Translations under genes and position numbers: made by a program
The notes under the pieces: model-generated
The model's input: the letters and a program-made list of their open reading frames with translations, nothing else
The model's database searches: none
Told to the model about the DNA's origin: nothing
Assembly: GCA_963920665.1 (NCBI GenBank)
Contig: OY987267.1
Span: forward strand, 12,028,001-12,092,000
Length of the DNA: 64,000 nt
DNA from: Straminergon stramineum
Lineage: Eukaryota; Streptophyta; Bryopsida; Hypnales; Calliergonaceae
Direction: 5' to 3'
Shown: positions 12,559 through 24,600 of the stretch, piece after piece
How the letters are laid out: the number at the start of each line of letters is the position of its first letter
Numbering within the stretch: the stretch's first letter is position 1

Positions 12559-14293
12559 GCATATATATTAAAGTTCATCTTTTGTGAATAGCTTTTTTTA
12601 ATTCTTTGGATACCTTCTTTTACTTCCTTGTTCTTTTTAGTAAGGAAATTGTTCAAATAAATTGGTGTTTGATTTTTTGGGAATTTGTTAAGAATCTTTA
12701 AAACTACTTAATTTTATATAGAAGGATGGATATACATGTAATTTCCTTAAAATTTAGTATTTTCCATATAGAGGCAAGGAAGACTTGTCTTAGTCAATCA
12801 CATGAAAATTTAAGCCAATTGGTTATCAAAGCCTATTATTGATAAAACCATAATTCAAGGATGCTATTTATGGATATTTTTCATACTTGGATGAGTTCTA
12901 GTGATTTAATATTTTGGAATTTTATCCTAAACTTTTAAATTTAGCTCCTAATCATTATGCTCTACTTGTAATGATTTGTTTCATGTCATTCCAACAAGTA
13001 TTGCAAAGTTACAAGACTTTTTGATTTCTATCTCAACGTTGTCAAGTGAATAAAAAACATTTCTTTATTAAACTAAGTAATTTTATTCCATTAGTTAGAT
13101 TTATGTCTATTCAACAAGCTTTGAATCCTTCTATTCCAATAAAAGAGATGAAAGTTATGAGAATTTTGTTTTTAAGTAGTGAAGGCAAAAAAATATATTA
13201 AGTTCTTTTTTAACTCAATTTTTATTTAAATCATATCTAAACAAAATCGAATTTAGAATGTGTATTATTTAAAGGAACATCATCACTAATTGAATTGGCA
13301 TTATTCAATATCTTGTCAAAGTTATTAGCAACAAAGGGGGTTTTCAATGTATAATTTTTCCTATTTATTCTTCTCTCTTAACCCATTAAAGACCATGCAT
13401 TCAATTTTTAAAAATGAATGAATGAAAACATGTTTTATGCACATATAAAATTGATTTTTCATTCAAAAAAATGTTTACACATTCTTGATTATATTAGAGA
13501 AAGAATGGGGTATCTATAGGGCTGCTAGAGCTAGACCAACAATTCAAATAAAAAATGAATATTTTTCTTTGAAAAAATTATTGGAATTTTAAAAAATCAA
13601 AATTTGATCTCTCTTTTTTAATCCAAATTCATGTAGATTAGTGTGTTAGTTCTCTATCCTTTATGCATTACAAAGTTTTAAAACTTTTGTTTGCAAATAT
13701 TCTATAGTTCAAAGGTTATGAGGGTGTTTCACTTCAAAAACTTTTCTATTATTTAAAAATGACCCCTCAAAGAGGACTTGAATAAATAGATGAAAGAAAA
13801 ATCTTTAAAAACCGATACAATTAGAACTCATCACTTTGAATTTTTTTTAAAACTCTTGCAAGAACCTACAAATAATCAATCTACAATCAAATTTTGAAGG
13901 AATTTTTCATTTTTGGGTTATTTATTTTTGTAAATATGTCTCAACATCACAAAGTTTAGAACCTACGGTTTGTCAACAATTATCATGTGGTTATCATTGT
14001 TTCATGGGTTTGCATGTTAATATATAATTTAGCACATCATTATGATGCATTATTTTACAATTTATCACACTATTACGATGCATTACTTGCAATTACCTGC
14101 AATTTGTACCAACAATGTACAAATTGGCAATGTAGGTTTGAGGAGGTGTCCAATTGTAGTGCCCTACGCCATTTCAACTTCAAGAATTCATAAGTAATTC
14201 CACAAAGCTCCAAAACATATGAAACAACTTGGGCCAATTCCATTTGTCCTTCAAGTATAATGTAGTGATAGATATTTCAAGAATTTCTAATCT
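11373..14293. other. AT-rich spacer with an AT microsatellite
   Basis: No gene seen. The stretch is strongly AT-rich. Frames on the minus strand near 12.3-12.6 kb are only translations of the AT microsatellite. Confidence 0.5.
12503..12555. repeat. AT dinucleotide microsatellite
   Basis: About 26 uninterrupted AT units. Confidence 0.95.
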
Positions 14294-15260
14294 TTAACCC
14301 TTCACCGCCCAAGGCCTTAACAGGTTCAAAAAAAACATTTCTTTTGAAGAGATTTAGATATAATTTTCGCTAAGTTATAGAGATCTCAATTGTACAATCT
14401 TGTAGTGCACTTGTTGTAGATGGCATGAATCAAATTTAGTGTCATTTGACCACATAGATTGCAAGATTATAATGTTTTAGTGTTGAAAAAGGATGCTGAA
14501 ATTTTCCTAAAAACACATTTGGAGGCAAAATTTGGTTTCTAAATCTACTCAAATGAAGAAAATTAAAAATATAAAGTGATTCAAAATCAGCATAAAAATG
14601 GATTGATGAAAAAAAACATCATTCAATTGACTCATTGTGTTAGCAAAATGGCTTTAAAATGTCAAAAAATAGCAAGAAAAGTTGCAAAAAACACATCAAA
14701 AACTAAACCTCCTTCTACTAAAATGCTTCTCAATTACTCATAACTTCTTGAATTGATATGAAATTTTAGCCACACAAACTAGACTAGTATGCGCAACTTT
14801 TCCCAAAAAAATATTGAAAACAAACATTGTATGAAGAAGAAACAAGCTACCAAAGTTCATTGTAATCCAAAAATGTCAGGATTTTGAACTTCGAATTGCT
14901 CCCAGACATTCAAAACAATCTAGATTGACATGAAAATTCTACCACAATAACTAGACTTCAAGGAAAACTAAACCCAACAAATTTTATTGAAAACAAACTT
15001 TGGATGAAGGAGATACAAGCCCCCAAAGTTGCAGCCATCAAATGCAGTTTGGTGAACTCAAATAGAACTTGTGAACTTTGATTGGTGTCCAAAAATTCAG
15101 TACATGTTGGATTGATCTGAAAATTTTACCACACAAACTAGAAGAGAGAGCGCAAATTTTCCAACAAGTGTTATTGAATTTGGACATCGGATGCAAAAGT
15201 TACAACACTTTGAATTTGACCTGAGGACACTTTTCGTCCCCTTCAATGGTGAGGGGTTAA
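14294..15260. mobile_element. TTAA-bounded element A (left arm of large inverted repeat)
   Basis: Starts TTAACCCTTCACCGCC and ends, read in reverse complement, TTAACCCCTCACCATTG, so TTAA flanks terminal inverted repeats that begin CCC. The roughly 970 bp have no coding frame. The interior is almost base-for-base identical, inverted, to 16277-17242. TTAA targets with CCY termini are the hallmark of the piggyBac superfamily; Sola3 also uses TTAA. Assignment is inference because no transposase is present. Confidence 0.65.
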
Positions 15261-15374
15261 TCTCCCCCCATTCAGGTTTCAGGTTTCAGCTCTTAGATGG
15301 GCGCTTTATTTACCTCCTACCTTGCAAAGAGAATTTTGCTTTGGCTCATTTCCATAGGCTTTGGCTAGAATAGA

Positions 15375-15398
15375 TTTTTTTTTTTTTTTTTTTTTTTT
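15375..15398. repeat. Poly(T) run
   Basis: About 24 consecutive T between element A and element C. Confidence 0.9.
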
Positions 15399-15565
15399 CC
15401 TGTAAAATATTTCAGAATCTCTGAGGTCCCATAAGCAGTTCAGTTGATGGTTTGTGAGAATTTCAAAATTCCGAGATTCCTCTCTAAGGTACCTGTATGG
15501 AACAACTTGACTTCTGATTTGACACACCCTCTCAAGCCTCCAGGATGTTCTTATTCTATTGTACT

Positions 15566-16209
15566 TTAACCCCTAAATGCCCAAGGCCTGTTTGGAGCTT
15601 CTTGAAATTTGCTCTAAATTGAACAAAAAGTCAACATTTTCATAAGTTGTACTAATTTCTTTTGAATTGTAATCGTACAAATTCAAAGTAGATATGTTAA
15701 AGATCACATAGGAAAAGAAAATATAACAATATCACTGATAGATTGAAAGATTATAATGTTTGATCATGAGGGTGTAAAAACTGTAAAAAATTTTCAATTC
15801 ACTTTTTGCATGTCAACTCTAAAAAGTCGGTCACTAAAAAAATATGAGGTTATAGGGCCTAGCATGCACAACCCCAATCAATTTACAATTTTTCAAAATC
15901 TATTCTACAATTTTTTAAAATGAATTTCTAATGTGATTTTGCCTCCAAGATTGAGTGTATTTGAGGCTCATTTCCAAGAGCCCTCAACACTACGGGAAGT
16001 CAAGATTGCTATGGTATCCTTGCACAAAATCTTCAATAGAAAAATCATAATCCTTTATTTTTAAGATTAGCTTTTTGATCCTAAAACTAGACTTCAAAAA
16101 GAATTCTCCAAAAATATAAAATACTAATAATAGCAATTTTGTTGGATTTTACTTAACTTCAAAGTTTTCCAAACACCACATTTGGGTGCCTTGAGCATTT
16201 AGGGGTTAA
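15566..16209. mobile_element. TTAA-bounded element C (spacer of the inverted repeat)
   Basis: Left end TTAACCCCTAAATGCCCAAG, right end in reverse complement TTAACCCCTAAATGCTCAAG: a 20-base terminal inverted repeat with one mismatch, including TTAA. The element is 644 bp and non-coding. Its right TTAA is shared with the left TTAA of the next element, so two elements abut at a single target site. Confidence 0.75.
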
Positions 16210-17400
16210 CCCTTAGAAGGCCTTTGGGGTTCTTCTATATAACCTGTATTTAGTCTAATATCTCTTCAATTGTGGTTCAACTCCTCACCGTTGAAGGGGA
16301 CGAAAAGTGTCCTCAGGTCAAATTCAAAGTGTTGTAACTTTTGCATCCGATGTCCAAATTCAATAACACTTGTTGGAAAATTTGCGCTCTCTCTTCTAGT
16401 TTGTGTGGTAAAATTTTCAGATCAATCCAACATGTACTGAATTTTTGGACACCAATCAAAGTTCACAAGTTCTATTTGAGTTCACCAAACTGCATTTGAT
16501 GGCTGCAACTTTGGGGGCTTGTATCTCCTTCATCCAAAGTTTGTTTTCAATAAAATTTGTTGGGTTTAGTTTTCCTTGAAGTCTAGTTATTGTGGTAGAA
16601 TTTTCATGTCAATCTAGATTGTTTTGAATGTCTGGGAGCAATTCGAAGTTCAAAATCCTGACATTTTTGGATTACAATGAACTTTGGTAGCTTGTTTCTT
16701 CTTCATACAATGTTTGTTTTCAATATTTTTTTGGGAAAAGTTGCGCATACTAGTCTAGTTTGTGTGGCTAAAATTTCATATCAATTCAAGAAGTTATGAG
16801 TAATTGAGAAGCATTTTAGTAGAAGGAGGTTTAGTTTTTGATGTGTTTTTTGCAACTTTTCTTGCTATTTTTTGACATTTTAAAGCCATTTTGCTAACAC
16901 AATGAGTCAATTGAATGATGTTTTTTTTCATCAATCCATTTTTATGCTGATTTTGAATCACTTTATATTTTTAATTTTCTTCATTTGAGTAGATTTAGAA
17001 ACCAAATTTTGCCTCCAAATGTGTTTTTAGGAAAATTTCAGCATCCTTTTTCAACACTAAAACATTATAATCTTGCAATCTATGTGGTCAAATGACACTA
17101 AATTTGATTCATGCCATCTACAACAAGTGCACTACAAGATTGTACAATTGAGATCTCTATAACTTAGCGAAAATTATATCTAAATCTCTTCAAAAGAATG
17201 TTTTTTTTCAACCTATTTAGACCCTAGGCAATGAGGGGTTAATACATGAATTGTGATACATTGTTATTTATGTACTATCATGATCATTGATTTACTTTGT
17301 ATTGTAAAGTATTTAGTCAATGCTTTTCTAATCAAATACTACTGCATTTGTAATATATACTATATGGCCACAAAAGGTTTTTGGGGCCTTCAAGGGTTAA
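16206..17400. mobile_element. TTAA-bounded element D, interrupted by element B
   Basis: Left end TTAACCCTTAGAAGGCC and right end, reversed, TTAACCCTTGAAGGCC form matching terminal repeats with TTAA. Element B (16277-17242) sits inside it, leaving roughly 70 bp of D on the left and 158 bp on the right. Removing B and one TTAA copy would leave a D of about 230 bp, a normal MITE size. The nested order is my reading of the termini. Confidence 0.6.
16277..17242. mobile_element. TTAA-bounded element B (right arm of large inverted repeat)
   Basis: Inverted copy of element A. The right end is GAGGGGTTAA; the left end is mutated to TCAACTCCTCACCG. Compared over several hundred bases, the interior is essentially identical to A, while the outermost 45 bp on one side differ at many positions. 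No coding frame. Confidence 0.65.
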
Positions 17401-18269
17401 ATGAGCTTTCAAATGTACACCTACAACTTTTCTACTCACTTCTCACCTAGTGTCAAAGATATTGAGTATCACCCTTATTCCTCAAGATACTTCATCTTCT
17501 ATTCTAAGGTATGCAATTTGTTTCCAATGAGGCCCCATTTGCACAAGATAGGGTGACCAATTTTCATGAATGAAGGAGTGAAATCTTTTCATTCATTGTA
17601 GTTTCTCCATGGGCAAGATTGGTGGCTGACATGATTGGAAATTTGTTAGTTGAGATATTACAAGAAAAAACTAGGGAAATCTAGAGAAATATTATCTAGT
17701 TTCTTGTGTTTTTTGTTTTATACAACACCATGTTTAGTTTTTAATTTTTGTGCTTCTTAGAAATAGGTTTGCCTATGGATTGAGAACAAGTCAAACCAAA
17801 ATCTACACTTCCACATAATTTATACTAATTCCAAACTTGATGAAAAATTAGCAAAAAATAGTGCAATCTTCATTCTTTCTACTCCTTGATTGGAGAAAAT
17901 TATCCCCCCCCCCCCCCCCCCAACATTGCTCAATTTGGCATATGCTAAAACAATGAACAATGGTAGAAATAGGGAATATATGTGACACGAACACAATAAA
18001 ACATCATAGTCCAATAGTTAGAAAAGAGTATCCCTTCTTACAAAAATATGTAGCATAATTGTCAATCATTTATACCAACCACTTAAATAAAGTGGAATTG
18101 CGTAAAACTATCCATTTAAGCAATTCAACATTGTTGGAGGCACCTTTTTCTAAAGTATTTTTTGTATTAGGAATTGAAAGTTGTGAATTTAAAAAAAGTA
18201 GAAGTATTAGATAAAACATCTAATTTTTATAAATTTTCAAAGTAGACCTCCCTAGGACACCTTAAACTA

Positions 18270-19080
18270 CACACTACTAAAACTGCCATTAGGAGAGATT
18301 TGAGGGCAAGGGAGGGCCATTTCAAGGTTGTTCCCCTTGTAGTCTTGGAACTCTGAACAAGCCACTATTGCCAAATTTTTTTAATAAAAGATAAAAAATT
18401 AAATTTTTTTTAAAAAGTGTTGGAAAACTATTAACTGATTTTTTCAAAATAGTTTTTTTTTTCAAAAATCTAAATAATTAATTAAATAATTAATATTTTT
18501 TGATGTAGCATGATCTTGACTACGCCAAATCAATGTTGCGGCTAGTTCTCATAGTCTAGGAACTTTAGGGAACTCAGAGGCTTCTTTTGCCCCCTACTAA
18601 GTTAAACCTACCTATGACAAACAAACCATCCATGACAAGCACCTAGGAAATGATCCATTAGAGTCTTACATCAACTCATGACATACTTTCTCTAATAAAT
18701 TAGATTAGGACTACATTAGGTTGGTTAGTGACCGAAATCAATGACTTGGGTGATGGTGATGGAGTTATTAGTGCATGTTTTAGGAACTTCTAGCTTTTCA
18801 CGGTAAATTCATCAAAGCAAGTGATTTTTTTCATTCTGCATGTTCTAGCCATGTTAGGAAATATTCTAATTGCTTTAGGTGGTAGGATGGCCATCATGCA
18901 TACACTTTTTGCTAGTTTTGGGATAGTCTGCAGACTCTTTGGGGCCAATTGGAAATCATACTTCAAAAATTCACAAGAAATTCATACTTTGTCAAAAAAA
19001 TAAAATTTTAATTGCTCTCTTCTTTTCTCACAGTTGTCTTTGTATGGAAAAAACTCTGAGTTCTTTTGCTAATTGTAACA
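18270..19080. repeat. Dispersed repeat, copy 1
   Basis: Homologous in direct orientation to about 34900-35560. Shared text near the right end includes AAATTCATACTTTGTC followed by AAAAAAT and AATTGCTCTC-like sequence. The copies are diverged and the boundaries are approximate. No coding frame, no clear terminal repeats. Confidence 0.5.
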
Positions 19081-21115
19081 AGGTAAAACACTCATTTTGC
19101 CTATTATAGGCAAGTTTACCTTAATGCTTGGTTTTGACACCAAAATCTAGAAAAATTAATAGCCCACCAACTACAATTAAGTATGGGGACAATTTTGTGG
19201 TACTTTAGGGGGATACTTTAAGGGAAGTCTATTGTACAATAGTGGGTACATGGACAGGAATGGGTGCATCTACCTTATTGGTTGGGGTTCCTCCTTCAAT
19301 TGAACCCTCAAGATTTTAAACACTCAATGCTAGAAGTAAAGTGAAAAAGTCCATTTGAAACTCTTATATGATTATGGTTAATTATCTAAACATACTTCTA
19401 CTATTCAAAATTGTTTGACAAAGTTCCTCTATTTTATTGGCATAATTTCGTACCAATTTTACAGTCTTTTAAGTTGTTCAATTCAATTCCTACGGATAAG
19501 GAAACTATGAGTAATTATTTAGCCAATTTAGCATGTAGGTTCTATGTTCCCAAATAAGCTCCAAAATGACCTTGTAATTTGGGCATGCATTGGAAAAATC
19601 TATTATATTAAGTATGTAGTGTCCTGACCCTTGTCAAAACTTTTGTCAGAAAATTTGTCACGTTTTCATCCTTGAGAAATATCATCCACTTATTTCATCC
19701 GATGTTCACAATGGAAAACCTAGTACATGACCAACATTCTTATCAAGAGTCTTCTCATCAAACGCTAGTAAGTGTTCAGAATGCTATGATCGAACTCTAG
19801 CGCTATCAACTTCAGTTGCCTGTGAAGTGACTGCAATGTCGCTGTTGTATCTAGTATACATGTAAGTACTGAAGACCAACGGCTTCAATCTCTAGCCCTA
19901 AAGCAGGGCCACATGACTATCAAATTTTTGACGTAGCCCTAACTAAACAGTGGGAAAGTGATCAAACTCTGAACAAAAGCTAGATTTTCTACAAAAAAAT
20001 CCATTACTGTAGCCAGATTTTGTTTCCAAATGAGCTAATTTTGATCACAACTACAAAGTTGTTGTCAGATTGTCCACCATTGCATGTGAAACAGTGCCAT
20101 CACGCACGCAGTTTACAAGAACAACAATGCTTCTGAAAACACTTCCTCAGACAATACTCATGCTAGAAGTTTTTGACCCAGACACCAGATTCTAAGCAAT
20201 CACTCAACCTAAAAGTTGGAAAATTGGCATCATAAGCGTACACAAACATCCAAGCTCAACCCTCATAAACGAAACTTGTTAAATAATAACTTGTAGTAAT
20301 AAAGGAGCAATCAGAACATGCGCTAAGTACATGATCTCAGGATAAGGGATGCTAGCCATCGATATTCTCCAAAATTTCCTCGAATTTCATAAATAATTTA
20401 CCATGACCAATAATTTGAATGATACACCAACTCTCCGAGGTTGAATGATGCACTAACCAATTACATTTCAACATCAATTTGATGATCTGTGCATGTGTAA
20501 ACTGCCCCTCAGTAAAATCCTCTCCATTCTCGGAGCATCAATTGAAATATTACAAAGTATGGTAACTATCAAAATCTACTGTTTCGGTCCACTTTCGAAA
20601 GCAACAATTGAAGCGTAAATGAAGTGAAAATTCTCCCTGTGTCATCTTCTGAACATTCAGCAAGTAAAGTACGTGAAGTTCAGTTCAAATGTATGTGAAT
20701 GCTGGTAACTAGCATTCATTTGGGACTCGTATGCTGTTTGCACTTTGCCTAGTTCCCTCTTCCACCCAATAATCTTCAAATCTGTGTGCCTGTGTCGTTG
20801 CCCTGCGATACATGAAAAATTCAAAAGTTTCTTCATGGTAGCTTGATCGGCTCTCACCCGAAGACACCAAATTTGCAGCATGTGAATGAAATAGGGCCGG
20901 TATTAATGTTCGTGGTGCTGGGGGCTTTTTTCCGGACTGTAAGAGTCCTGTATGCCTTCTCCAGTGTGATCACCCTCTCGGCTGCACGCTCAATGAAAAA
21001 ACTCTATGGTCAGACCATCTGAATGGGAAGAGGTTGAATTGTGCACAACTTCGAAATTACTAACGTAGACAATCTTAGCGAATGCAGAGGAATTGAAGCC
21101 TCTGGAGGGAATGCG

Positions 21116-21350
21116 TGACAGATAGAAGTGAACGACATGGAAAGCAAACAAAGCTAGCTTAGTTTGAATTAAAGAGCTCCAGGGGAAAGGATGTGAGACA
21201 TAGTCAAGTGAACGATTTGGAAAGTTAAACAAATCTAGCTGAGCTGAATTGAAGAGCTCCAGAGGAAAGGATGGGAGGCAGATTCAAGTTCACGAACGAT
21301 TTGGAAAGTTAACAGGGCTAGCTGATTCATGAACTGAAGAGCTCCTTACC
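21116..21350. repeat. Tandem repeat, about 80 bp unit, three copies
   Basis: Units begin near 21116, 21194 and 21276 and share AAGAGCTCCAG, GGAAAGGATG and GAACGATTTGGAAAGTTAA. Copies are diverged by point changes and short indels. Confidence 0.7.
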
Positions 21351-22184
21351 AGTAGCAGCCTTCATCGCTTCTTGTTTACGCTTCTTGTTCTCCTTAATGC
21401 TTCTTGTTGGGTTGCAATAATGAGCGTTGGAGAGCAAGTGCTTCGTCTTCTCATGCGATCTGGTCCAAAGTATCGAAATTTCACACCGTATCGACATAAT
21501 CCTTCAATTCCACCTATCGGTAACTCACTAGCTAGTAGATAATCCGTCTGTTGCACTAGGAACGAGGGAAAACAGTGAAAAGCAGCAAACAATGGAAATG
21601 GAAATTCAAGGAACCAGAGATAGGCTAATCTCCCTTGGACAGATTACAAAAAAATGAGCCAAGCTCGATCAAGAAAAATTCTTACACCGTGGATGGCAAG
21701 ACCCATTCTTGCATTTATGAGCATTATACTGGCGACAGTCTAGTCCTATGGATTGAAATTCACTGATATTGAATCCCTGTGAAACCAGTAAAAGGCAAGT
21801 GCATCCTTCCAACTGCAGAACCTAATCAATCGAAAGCTTCTGTGCACTCGCAAAACGAAACAATGGAGATAGGTGGAGTTCCAACACATCGATCGACATT
21901 AATTCAAAACTGATACTCTAGCTACATAAATCAAATTAAGTGCGAGACCCCCAAAAGAGAAGAATCTTTACATTTCATAAAATTCTATGAAGTTGAGTTT
22001 CAGAATCGGCGGAGAAACTCAAATTCTCATAACGCGAAAGCAGCATTCGTGCAGACATGTGAAAGTCTTACAGACACTACAGAGCGGGATAGTCGGAGAC
22101 TTGGGTTCAATGGATTGTCTGTACGGCACTGAAAGCTCCAGGAAGTTGCGAGGCTTCCAGGGTTGGTTGGAACCATTGGCTCTA

Positions 22185-22433
22185 CACTAAATAGTGAAAT
22201 TAGGTTGCCTTAACAATTCGGTTGCCTTACCCCAAGAAAGTTACTTTATAAGCCATCAAAGTCAACAAAAATTTCTACATATATTTCCATTTGTACACAT
22301 GCTGGGTCATGAGTCCCAATTACAACAATATCTAATTCAAAAGTAGTGCATTCTTGTAGAATAAAAGTAAATATTTATGTAGTGTCAAATGTTGAAAAAT
22401 TAGTGTGAGGCAACCTAATTTCACTATTTAGTG
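22185..22433. mobile_element. MITE with TA target duplication
   Basis: Left end CACTAAATAGTGAAATTAGG, right end the exact reverse complement of at least 25 bases of it, 249 bp in all. Both sides are flanked by TA (22183-22184 and 22434-22435), as for Tc1/mariner or Stowaway-type elements. The terminus itself contains the palindrome CACTAAATAGTG. A related degraded fragment lies at about 22590-22640. Confidence 0.75.
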
Positions 22434-22835
22434 TACATTAAATACTCTCATTGGGTTGCCCTTCTACTTTTTTGGATGCCCAATGGAACATATCAGATTT
22501 CAAATTTACAAATCTAGTTTATATTAGAAACTCGAAAGTATCTTATTCATCATCTTATTGATAACATAAACTTAGTATGGAATCTCAAGAAAATAGTGTG
22601 GGGTAATCTAATGACATGTGTCTGAGTATTTGGTGTAGATCAAAGCTTCTTATAGTACAATTGTTTGTTTCATATATTTTGGGCAATGAGGAAAGGGAGA
22701 TCTTCATTGATTGATGGAGTCATTTTACATTCATGTCCATTAAAAGAAAAATGAAAAATACTAATGAAAGTGAAGTATTCATCTCATCATATATTCATGT
22801 AAATAATGAGCTATTTCAACAATTTAATCCACTAA

Positions 22836-23040
22836 CACTAGTAGGAAACTACATTGCCTTCAACAATATCTAGGGGACGCAATTTTCCATTTTCTACCCC
22901 CAAATGCAAAATCTACGTTAACCGTAATGCAATTTTTAGAAAACTGCGTAATAGTTAACACAAATTTTGCGTTTGGGGGCAGAAAATGGAAAATTGCGTC
23001 ACCTAGATTTTGTTGAAGGCAACATAGTTTTCTACTAGTG
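22836..23040. mobile_element. CACTA-type foldback MITE, 205 bp, TSD TAA
   Basis: Begins CACTAGTAGGAAACTACATT and ends with its near-exact inverse, ATAGTTTTCTACTAGTG. It is flanked by the 3-bp duplication TAA (22833-22835 and 23041-23043), the size made by CACTA (En/Spm) transposases. The terminal repeats run on for about 80 bases per side with few mismatches, so the element can fold into one long hairpin; the centre lies near GTAATGCAATTTTTAG. No coding frame. Confidence 0.88.
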
Positions 23041-23043
23041 TAA

Positions 23044-24600
23044 GAATCAAGAATCTCCTGTCAAATTTTTTGGCCATCCAAAATTATTTTGTATCATTTA
23101 TAAACAAATGATTGCTGAAAATAAAAATCTTGGTTGCAACTTTAAAGAACATTCTTTTTGTCCTGAAATAAATTCAGGGTTTCCAAATATTCCTTGTCCC
23201 AAATTAAATTTGAAATGTCAATGGTTCACTAAAATGAAATGCATGATCAAACCTTGGATCACCAAAGTTGAGTTGAAGTTGAATAGTAGTTGAATTGTAA
23301 GAGTTGATTGCATTAGAATAGTAAGTAGTTTTATAACATGAACTCATCAAAGTTCATTAGAAGTAGCTAATCGAAGTTGATTAATACAAGATCCTCTAAG
23401 TTGAATCACATGAAACCCTTGAAGTTGAATGCACAAGATCTTATCGCAATTCACTGCATTGGAGTAGGTAACAAATTGATTGGAATCCATTACACCAAAG
23501 CTAGTTGCAAAGTAGGAAAAAAGTGACAATTCTAGCACCTACTTTCAATATGTTATCCTTGACTTTTAACTTCAAAACTTTCACTCCTACTAGGTTTGAC
23601 AAGAAACTATAAAACTACACATTTTTGTGCAAATAGGAACACCATATGCTTTAATTTAGCCTTTTCTAGGAAACCACAAATTTATTTAAGGATAGAGGGA
23701 GTATTTTCAATTGTTAAATTGGTGATTATAAATCATTGTCAATCATTTCCATACGAGCAAGGGGAAGAAAGAGAAAATAATTTCAATTACTCTAAATAGG
23801 TATCATACATGAAAAGTTTGTTTGTTTAGGGTTTCATGTTGGGCTCTAAAAAGTTGTTCTAAGTGACATCTAGACTATGTATCTTTTTAAAAAGGAAACT
23901 CTATACTAACTAATGTCAATTTGAGAAGGGAGGGAGAGCATGTTGAGAGTTGTGTAATTTGTTAGAATTGTGAAAAGGGGTGCAATGAGCGTAGGGTTGA
24001 AGTAGAAGTGGTGTAAAGAACATTACTTGTTTTAGGGTAATTCATGTACATTAGAAAGTTTTTAATTGTTTTCTAACTTTCACTTGTATATTAGTATGTA
24101 TGTGTCATGTTTAATGGCAATATTAGTAATGTTAAAAAGTGTTTTTCATAGTTGAAATATGGATTTCAAGATGTCAAGAAAGTGGTTGTATGGATGGCAT
24201 ATGCATACAAGCATACAACTATATAAATTGTGCTATGGGGACTTGTGCATAGGAATTACCGTTGGTGGTTGTACATTCTATCATTGCAATATGTGAATTT
24301 GATAAATTGAAGTTTGTGTTGTTGTGATGGGATTATTTGGGGATTATTTTGGAAAGATATTGATTGAAATCAGAGCATATTTTGGCATATACAAGCATCA
24401 CATTTATACTTTATGGAATTAGGGCAATGATAAGGGTATAACCATGCTAGGATATGTGCTATGGGGGATGGTTTTAAATTACTTGCATTCATGAGTATAA
24501 AGCATTTGGATTTTGTATATGATAATATTGTTTTGCATTAGATTAAATCCAAAAGCTACCACTTTTTGGATTCTTTGTGGAAGCTTAAGTATGGGTTGCA
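23044..24600. other. AT-rich spacer, no gene seen
   Basis: Nothing recognisable on either strand. Confidence 0.4.

Larger units (their letters stand above)
17401..22182. other. Repeat-rich spacer, no gene recognised
   Basis: Contains a run of 18 C at 17904-17921, a dispersed repeat at about 18270-19080 and a tandem repeat at 21116-21350 (both listed separately). 19.6-22.2 kb is somewhat richer in GC and could hold an unrecognised transcribed unit, but I found no reading frame with a known domain or convincing splice chain. Confidence 0.4.

Noticed and set aside
12332..12656. Minus-strand frames with an Ile-Tyr repeat
   Set aside because: They are translations of the AT microsatellite.
17904..17921. 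Run of 18 C as a functional G-quadruplex
   Set aside because: A plain homopolymer with no spaced G-tract pattern; length may be a sequencing artefact.
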